DNA of 26,003 nt, from contig JBDSRX010000050.1 in NCBI GenBank assembly GCA_039929105.1, positions 1-26,003 on the forward strand, read 5' to 3'. Within the stretch, counting starts at the first letter, position 1; every line of letters begins with the position of its first letter. Source of the DNA: JBDSRX01 sp039929105. Lineage in GTDB: Bacteria > Patescibacteriota > Dojkabacteria > J137. A model generated the notes under the pieces. That model was not told the origin of the DNA, made no database searches, and saw nothing but the letters and a program-made list of their open reading frames with translations. Of this stretch, positions 21,573-26,003 are shown piece after piece. The position numbers and the translations under genes are program-made.

Positions 21573-22904
21573 ATGAATAGCAATTTACAAAACAATCAAT
21601 ACGATTTAATCATCATCGGGGGTGGAGCAGCTGGGCAAATGGCTGCAATTTCAGCAAAAAGAAAAAGTCCAGAACTAAAAGTCGCAATCTTAGATAGAAC
21701 TTTTGCATTAGGAAGAAAGATCTTAGTTTGTGGAGCAGGAAGATGTAATATTACAAATATCAATTTAGATAAGAGTATTAACGACCACTACTATTCTACA
21801 AATCCAACATTTCCAGAAAGAATCTTAAAACAATTCGGTTACAAAGATATTTTAAATTTCTTTGAAGATTTAGGAATTGAACTGTATGTAGAAAGAAAAA
21901 CAAACATTGGAAAACTTTTCCCAATAACAGATTCTGCAAAAACAGTAACTGCACTATTAGAAGACGAGTTGGATAGGTTGAACATCGATGTGCATTTAAA
22001 TACGGATGTAACAAGGATTGACGTCCTTCGACAAGCTCAGGATGACAAAATTAGGAATGAAAAAAATAGATTTGAACTGACTGCTTCTATTTTGAATATC
22101 GAAGGTAAGGAAATTCGTCATTCGTCATTCATAACTCGTAATTTGATTATTTCAGCAGGAGGAAAGACTTATCCAGCATTAGGCTCAAACGGATCAGGCT
22201 ATGATATTTCCAGACCATTTGGTCATAACATTATTAAACCAGTTCCATCCGCACTTCCATTGGTTTCTAAAAATCCTTTAAGTCACGAACTGCAAGGTGT
22301 AAAAATGGAAATTGAAGTTACATCTATCATCAACAATAAAGAAATTAAAACTAGAACGGACGATGTAATGTTTACACAATATGGCTTCTCTGGACCAGCA
22401 ATACTAAATATTTCTAGAGAAATCTCAATCCACATTAATAGAGAAGAAAAGAGTGGAGTTCAAATAAAACTAAACTTCTTTCCGGGAAAATCTCCTGAAC
22501 AAGTAACAAAGTTAATGGAAACAAGGTGGACAAAAAGACCAGATCAAACTTTAGAAAAAAGTCTTTTTGGAATTTTCCCTAATAAAATCCCAGCTGCATT
22601 ATTAAGAGTTATTAATATCAATAAAGATTTACCGGTAAACCAACTATCAACTACTCAAAGATCAGAAATCATTCAACTACTAACTTCATTCACTGCAGAT
22701 ATTTCTGCAACAAGGGGATGGAATGAAGCTGAGTTTACAGCAGGTGGAATCGATACTACAGAGATTAATAACGATACTTTAGAATCACAAAAAATTCCTG
22801 GACTGTACTTCTGTGGAGAAATTCTAGATGTAGACGGAGATGTTGGAGGCTTTAATTTGAGTTGGGCGTGGTCTTCCGGTTACGTTGCAGGGTTACTTAA
22901 GTAG
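21573..22904 (+). CDS. HI0933/YhiN-family flavoprotein (FAD-dependent oxidoreductase)
   Basis: A 443-residue FAD-binding protein. The N-terminal dinucleotide motif is IIIGGGAAGQMAA (13-25), followed by the family signature GRKILVCGAGRCNITN (48-63). SAGGKTYPALGSNGSGYD and the C-terminal GLYFCGEILDVDGDVGGFN are also typical of the HI0933/BaiN family. The physiological reaction is uncertain. Residues about 151-157 (VLRQAQD) are encoded by a palindromic repeat, and residues about 181-191 by a heptamer tandem repeat, both between conserved blocks, so the protein appears to have absorbed two repeat insertions. TAAAAC, 6 nt before the ATG, might be a weak leaderless -10. Confidence 0.93.
   Translation: MNSNLQNNQYDLIIIGGGAAGQMAAISAKRKSPELKVAILDRTFALGRKILVCGAGRCNITNINLDKSINDHYYSTNPTFPERILKQFGYKDILNFFEDLGIELYVERKTNIGKLFPITDSAKTVTALLEDELDRLNIDVHLNTDVTRIDVLRQAQDDKIRNEKNRFELTASILNIEGKEIRHSSFITRNLIISAGGKTYPALGSNGSGYDISRPFGHNIIKPVPSALPLVSKNPLSHELQGVKMEIEVTSIINNKEIKTRTDDVMFTQYGFSGPAILNISREISIHINREEKSGVQIKLNFFPGKSPEQVTKLMETRWTKRPDQTLEKSLFGIFPNKIPAALLRVININKDLPVNQLSTTQRSEIIQLLTSFTADISATRGWNEAEFTAGGIDTTEINNDTLESQKIPGLYFCGEILDVDGDVGGFNLSWAWSSGYVAGLLK
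22023..22043. repeat. Palindromic repeat, copy 2, inside the flavoprotein gene
   Basis: GTCCTTCGACAAGCTCAGGA here is identical to the reverse complement of the leader copy at 20575-20595. It is translated in frame as VLRQAQD without disrupting the gene. Confidence 0.85.
22113..22143. repeat. Heptamer tandem repeat inside the flavoprotein gene
   Basis: Four degenerate 7-nt units: ATTCGTC, ATTCGTC, ATTCATA, ACTCGTA, then ATT. The 7-nt period is not a multiple of three, so it is not a codon-level repeat, yet the frame stays open (residues about 181-191, IRHSSFITRNL). Confidence 0.6.
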
Positions 22905-22988
22905 TTTTAAAAGCGGCAAAGCCGTTACCATCGTTTAATAAATTCTCAAGGTCATTCATTGTGAGGTTTACTCAATCAAAGTGCCTTC

Positions 22989-23012
22989 GCCCTTTTTGTA
23001 AGCAAAAAGGGC
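22989..23012. repeat. Perfect 10-bp hairpin
   Basis: GCCCTTTTTG pairs completely with CAAAAAGGGC around a TAAG tetraloop. No T tract follows on either strand, so it is not a standard terminator. Confidence 0.8.
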
Positions 23013-23023
23013 TGTAAAAACTT

Positions 23024-23079
23024 CTGGGTAAAAGTACGTCCAAACCATTACGTGGAAGTGAACCACTACTTTTACCCAG
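23024..23079. repeat. 56-nt stem-loop with a perfect 13-bp outer stem
   Basis: CTGGGTAAAAGTA (23024-23036) pairs exactly with TACTTTTACCCAG (23067-23079). Within the 30-nt interior, GTGG (23052-23055) can pair with CCAC (23063-23066), stacking directly on the outer stem. Confidence 0.8.
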
Positions 23080-23123
23080 ACCCGATATCCTTAAGTTAAT
23101 TTAAGCATGTCAGTTATTCTTTT

Positions 23124-23145
23124 GGATTTCTTTATTCGAATTTCG
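23124..23145. repeat. Dispersed 22-bp repeat, copy B
   Basis: Matches the reverse complement of 20967-20988 with one mismatch. It contains ATTCGAATTTCG. Confidence 0.75.
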
Positions 23146-23157
23146 TGCTTTGACACT

Positions 23158-23186
23158 TTGTGATAAACTCCAAGTACACCTATAAA
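23158..23186 (+). promoter_or_regulatory. Promoter of the NlpC/P60-like gene
   Basis: TTGTGA (23158-23163) with a 17-bp spacer to TATAAA (23181-23186), giving a leader of about 7 nt. A consensus TTGACA at 23150-23155 lies 25 bp from the same -10, too far to be its -35. Confidence 0.5.
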
Positions 23187-23199
23187 CACTAATATTTAT

Positions 23200-23964
23200 A
23201 TGAAAGAATTAAAAATTTCCGATGCTGCTCAAAATGTAATTCACAGATACATGAACCTACCTTTAGGTTCTAAAACTGTTGTTGCACCATATTATATAAA
23301 CTCTAAAAGAGGAAAAGATTTAAGGGCAATGGTTGGAAAAGGTACACCTGAAGAAATTGTAATGGAAGCAAGAATTTGGGAAAAATTAAAGGGAGTGAAT
23401 TTTGAAAAAATGTCAGATAAAGAAATTAAACAATTCTTAATCGATAAAGGAATTGGAATAGATTGCTCCGGATTTGTAGTACATGTAGTAGATGCAGAAT
23501 ATTGGGATAAAAAACATAAACATATTTGGTCAGCATTAAAGGTAGCAGGTTCTGGTTTCTACGCGAAATTAAGATATATACTTAGACCAGTAGAAAACAT
23601 GGGAGCAAACACTCTAACGGGCTTAGATAACAATATTGAAGTTCAAGTTGCAGATGTTAGACCAGGAGACTTAATCAGATCTAAATGGAAAAAGGTTGGT
23701 ACGCATCATGTTCAGCTAGTTACAAGAGTAGTGTATAGAGAAGACGGAATGCCTTCTTTAATTGAATACACTCATTCAACACCATATTATGGAGAAGGGA
23801 ATGGTGTAAGAGTTGGTCAGATTAGAATTATAGATCCATCAAGAAAGCTTTATGAACAAGATTGGTTAGAAAAGGATGAGCATGGCGTAAATTTCTCTTT
23901 CGAAGGATTTATGACAGAAGTAAATGACAATGGAATAAGAAGATTAAAGGCTCTATCACTATGA
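23200..23964 (+). CDS. NlpC/P60-like papain-fold cysteine peptidase
   Basis: A 254-residue protein. The catalytic-cysteine block is GIDCSGFVVHVVD (86-98, Cys89), the DCSGF hallmark of NlpC/P60 enzymes that cut peptidoglycan stem peptides. DVRPGDLIRSKW (152-163) followed by GTHHVQLVTRV (167-177) supplies the catalytic His (169 or 170), and H192 (YTHSTPYYGEG) could be the third residue. The cysteine-to-histidine insert (99-150) is longer than usual. No signal peptide or membrane helix is seen, so it may act inside the cell, leave by an unusual route, or have a substrate other than the wall. The stop TGA is part of the extended -10 box of the next gene. Confidence 0.72.
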   Translation: MKELKISDAAQNVIHRYMNLPLGSKTVVAPYYINSKRGKDLRAMVGKGTPEEIVMEARIWEKLKGVNFEKMSDKEIKQFLIDKGIGIDCSGFVVHVVDAEYWDKKHKHIWSALKVAGSGFYAKLRYILRPVENMGANTLTGLDNNIEVQVADVRPGDLIRSKWKKVGTHHVQLVTRVVYREDGMPSLIEYTHSTPYYGEGNGVRVGQIRIIDPSRKLYEQDWLEKDEHGVNFSFEGFMTEVNDNGIRRLKALSL

Positions 23965-23970
23965 TATAAT
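23962..23970 (+). promoter_or_regulatory. Extended -10 promoter overlapping the previous stop codon
   Basis: TGATATAAT is a perfect TGnTATAAT; its first three bases are the TGA stop of the NlpC/P60-like gene. It gives a leader of about 19 nt before the ATG at 23996. Confidence 0.65.
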
Positions 23971-23995
23971 CATGGTTAAATATTAGTTTATTACT

Positions 23996-25300
23996 ATGGA
24001 TAATCCTTCGAGAAGAGATATTCTTCGTTTAGCTTTATTAACACCCGGTTTATTATTACCAAATATAAATATGACACAAAACTTAGATCAAATTAAATTT
24101 CCAGAATGGATAAGTAATATAGAGAATGAAAAAGCGAGAGCTATAATTTCTCAATACTATGCTAATGCAGTTGCAATGGGATCAAATCCTGAAGAAATGT
24201 CTGCTGAATTAAAAGATTTCGAAACTTCGGGTCAATTAGCACCAGAATTGCTTTCCGAAGAGAATATTTTCCAAACTGGTTTCATTACTTCAAATGGAGT
24301 TAATACAACTTCTACAATTGTAGACTCAGAAAGAGCTGCAGTAACAGTAAGTACAGATAACCCAGAGATAATGTTAGCAAGTTCTTCAAAAACATTTCTC
24401 GTTGATGGTTATTTAAATTTATTAAAAGAAAAAGGAGTAGATGTAAAAAATTTAAGAATTACAGTTAGCTATAACGGAGCTGCAGATATAGAATATAGAA
24501 TAGCTCAATTTGGAGGAGAGAAAACATTTGCAGAAGCTTTGCCTCAATTTACAAATCCTGAAACTGGATCTTTTATAACAAAAGAGGAGTTTGATGCATT
24601 GGAAGACAAGAGTGTGGGTTTTGAACAACTTCTTTATGGAATACTTACTCTTTCAACAAATAATATGCTTACAAACCTAAAAACATTTGTAATGCAAGAA
24701 ACTGGTTTAAGTGAAGAAGCTTTGGCAGCAGAAATAAAAAGATTTGCTCCAAATTTTCAAGCAAGAGCAACAGATAGTATTCTAGAAGGTTTAAGTAATG
24801 AATCTAGAGTCGAAGGTTACGAAGAAGACAAGCTTGCACAAGTAAAAAGATTAATTTCGCAGAGTGATTTAATTTCAACTGGAATTTTAGAGCATATTCA
24901 AAATAATGCTTGTAATTTCGGTTTCGACTTTGGCTCAACAGAATTAGGAATGAAACTTAAAGCAGAGGGAAATAAAATAGATGAAAAAACAGGATCTTAC
25001 CAATGTGTTTACTGGATGCCTGAACTTGCAAAGCAAGGTTTCCCACCACACGCAGTATTTTTAACATCAGTCAACATCGAAACTCCAACTGGAGAAATAA
25101 AATCTTTTGTATACTACGAATTAGTTGAAGTTCCTTTCTCACCAGATTATGCAGATGCACCTGGAGATATGGTACAGGGATGGCCAGATGAAGAAACAGG
25201 AACATATGTAAACTTTTTCTTAGCATTAGCAAATGCAATTGGCCCTGGATTTAGAACTAGAATGAGCCAACATGTTATAGAATCAAAATTATTATCCTAA
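23996..25300 (+). CDS. Tat-signal serine hydrolase with class A beta-lactamase motifs
   Basis: A 434-residue protein. The N-terminus SRRDILRLALLTPGLLLP (5-22) is a twin-arginine-type export signal; no clear AxA cleavage site follows. All three penicillin-recognising motifs then occur in order: SSSK (S129-x-x-K132) in LASSSKTFLVDGYL, STN (220-222) in LYGILTLSTNNML, and KTG (331-333) in IDEKTGSYQC. This fits the class A beta-lactamase-like fold, used by beta-lactamases, D,D-peptidases and related serine hydrolases. The spacing is longer than in true class A beta-lactamases (about 200 residues from SxxK to KTG), so resistance should not be assumed. It probably acts on the cell wall outside the membrane. 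It follows the NlpC/P60-like gene with its own promoter. Confidence 0.7.
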   Translation: MDNPSRRDILRLALLTPGLLLPNINMTQNLDQIKFPEWISNIENEKARAIISQYYANAVAMGSNPEEMSAELKDFETSGQLAPELLSEENIFQTGFITSNGVNTTSTIVDSERAAVTVSTDNPEIMLASSSKTFLVDGYLNLLKEKGVDVKNLRITVSYNGAADIEYRIAQFGGEKTFAEALPQFTNPETGSFITKEEFDALEDKSVGFEQLLYGILTLSTNNMLTNLKTFVMQETGLSEEALAAEIKRFAPNFQARATDSILEGLSNESRVEGYEEDKLAQVKRLISQSDLISTGILEHIQNNACNFGFDFGSTELGMKLKAEGNKIDEKTGSYQCVYWMPELAKQGFPPHAVFLTSVNIETPTGEIKSFVYYELVEVPFSPDYADAPGDMVQGWPDEETGTYVNFFLALANAIGPGFRTRMSQHVIESKLLS

Positions 25301-25327
25301 GTATAGTTAACTTTGTAGTGCTGTTAA

Positions 25328-25345
25328 ATCCTGAGTTTTTAGGAT
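25328..25345 (+). other. Weak stem-loop before serS
   Basis: ATCCT (25328-25332) pairs with AGGAT (25341-25345) around an 8-nt loop, GAGTTTTT. With five pairs and no T tract after it, it is at best a poor terminator. Confidence 0.3.
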
Positions 25346-25364
25346 AAAATTCATTGACTATAAA
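25345..25364 (+). promoter_or_regulatory. Candidate -10 boxes for serS
   Basis: TAAAAT (25345-25350) and TATAAA (25359-25364) lie 29 and 15 nt before the serS ATG. Neither has a good -35, and I cannot choose between them. Confidence 0.3.
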
Positions 25365-25379
25365 TCTTATTAGTAAAAA

Positions 25380-26003
25380 ATGATAGATATTGAGAATTTA
25401 AGAAAAAATCCAGAGATTTACAAAAAACAATTAGCTTCGGGTAGAGGTGATTCTACTAAAGCAGATGTAGATGCTTGGCTTAAATTAGACGAAAAAAGAA
25501 GAGGTTTAATTCAAGAATCAGAAAAGTTTCAATCAGAACTAAACGTAATCAATAAATCACTTCAAGGAAAACCAGATGAAGCAACTTTAACAAAGATCAA
25601 GGGCTTAAAAACAGAGATCGAAACAAGAAATGAACAACTTGGAACAATAAACCAACAATGGCAATTAATTTTAGACTGGATGCCAAATCTATATTTAGAT
25701 GAGGTTCCACAAGGAAAAGGAGAAGAAGATAATATTGAAATTAAAGCATGGGATCCAACAAGTGGATATTTAACACAAGATAAATTAGGAAAAGAGAATT
25801 TCAGTGGACAATATATGAGTGAACCTGAGTTTGCACCAAAACCGCATTGGGAAATAGGTACAGATTTAGACATTATCGATTTAGAGGCAGGAGCAAAAGT
25901 TTCTGGAAGTAGATTCTATTACATCAAAAAAGAAGGCGCATTGTTAATGTATGCAGTCTTTAACTTGTTAATGAAAAAATTAGTAAGAGAAGGTTTCGAT
26001 CCT
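25380..26003 (+). CDS. serS: Seryl-tRNA synthetase, 5' part (cut by the window edge)
   Basis: The frame runs open from the ATG at 25380 to the right edge, giving 208 residues. The N-terminus MIDIENLRKNPEIYKKQLA is the typical start of bacterial SerRS. It is followed by the long helical hairpin that binds the tRNA-Ser variable arm (about residues 27-100, charged and coiled-coil-like). The start of the class II catalytic core follows: MPNLYLDEVPQGKGEEDN, PHWEIGTDLDIIDLEAG and AKVSGSRFYYIKKEGALL, which carries motif 1. About half of a normal 420-430-residue enzyme is present. It charges tRNA-Ser in the cytoplasm. No Shine-Dalgarno sequence precedes it. Confidence 0.95.
   Translation, partial: MIDIENLRKNPEIYKKQLASGRGDSTKADVDAWLKLDEKRRGLIQESEKFQSELNVINKSLQGKPDEATLTKIKGLKTEIETRNEQLGTINQQWQLILDWMPNLYLDEVPQGKGEEDNIEIKAWDPTSGYLTQDKLGKENFSGQYMSEPEFAPKPHWEIGTDLDIIDLEAGAKVSGSRFYYIKKEGALLMYAVFNLLMKKLVREGFDP

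Larger units (their letters stand above)
22905..23199. other. Hairpin-rich spacer without a gene
   Basis: I find no credible coding region in these 295 bases. In order it holds a short CGGC-AAA-GCCG hairpin just after the flavoprotein stop (22914-22924), a perfect 10-bp hairpin (22989-23012), a 56-nt stem-loop (23024-23079), CTTAA/TTAAG (23090-23105), the dispersed 22-bp repeat (23124-23145) and the promoter of the next gene. It could encode a small structured RNA or be a cluster of repeats. Confidence 0.6.

Noticed and set aside
22989..23012. Hairpin as an intrinsic terminator
   Set aside because: The stem is strong but no T tract follows on either strand.
25562..25873. Minus-strand open frame of 103 codons
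   Set aside because: It is antisense to serS, whose coding is certain.
1..26003. Alternative genetic code with TGA as glycine
   Set aside because: Several genes end in TGA, including ATGA overlaps with the next start, and all fit known family lengths with TGA as stop.
1..26003. CRISPR arrays, tRNA or rRNA genes, transposases, prophage
   Set aside because: I found no regularly spaced direct repeats, no GGTTCGANTCC-type T-arm in a cloverleaf context and no such proteins; the repeats present are short palindromes and tandems.

Overview
The window is AT-rich bacterial DNA. TGA is used as a stop (genes ending at 1844, 3277, 21471 and 23964), so code 11 fits and a TGA-glycine code does not. Genes are tightly packed, almost none has a Shine-Dalgarno sequence, and many share 1-8 bp with a neighbour. 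Many proteins are divergent or unrecognised. This suggests a candidate-phyla (Patescibacteria/CPR) bacterium. That is an inference from style, because no phylogenetic marker was tested. I see no tRNA, rRNA, CRISPR, transposase or phage gene.

Layout. 1-4050 (+): a tightly coupled cluster with two tandem paralogues of an exported cysteine-repeat protein (the first cut by the window edge), a divergent CofD/YvcK-like protein and an inositol-monophosphatase-family enzyme. 4156-5975 (+): glutamyl-tRNA synthetase and a small unknown protein. 6039-9554 (+): a heterodimeric ABC exporter with one degenerate and one catalytic ATP site, closed by an intrinsic terminator. 9555-9752: a repeat-rich spacer. 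9753-16609: short units that often converge stop-to-stop: DHH phosphoesterase (-), membrane-anchored unknown (+), unknown plus uracil-DNA glycosylase (-), membrane protein (+), GT-C glycosyltransferase-like protein (-) and GNAT acetyltransferase (+). 16606-20421 (-): ATP-grasp protein, two-helix membrane protein, SDR dehydrogenase and PP2C-like protein. 20650-22904 (+): small unknown, YbaK-type aminoacyl-tRNA deacylase and HI0933/YhiN flavoprotein. 22905-23199: a hairpin-rich spacer. 23200-26003 (+): NlpC/P60-like cysteine peptidase, a Tat-signal protein with class A beta-lactamase motifs, and the 5' part of seryl-tRNA synthetase (open at the right edge).

Themes. (1) Several transcription-unit starts have a -10 hexamer (TATAAT, TAAAAT or TATAAA) only 6-7 nt before the start codon, as expected for leaderless mRNAs. 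Several other promoters carry an extended TGnTATAAT box. (2) Short palindromic or tandem repeats are scattered between genes and, unusually, inside two genes, where they are read in frame. (3) Three convergent gene pairs have abutting or overlapping stop codons, leaving no room for a terminator. (4) Envelope-related functions recur: the cysteine-repeat proteins, YvcK-like factor, ABC exporter, GT-C protein, NlpC/P60 and beta-lactamase-like protein.
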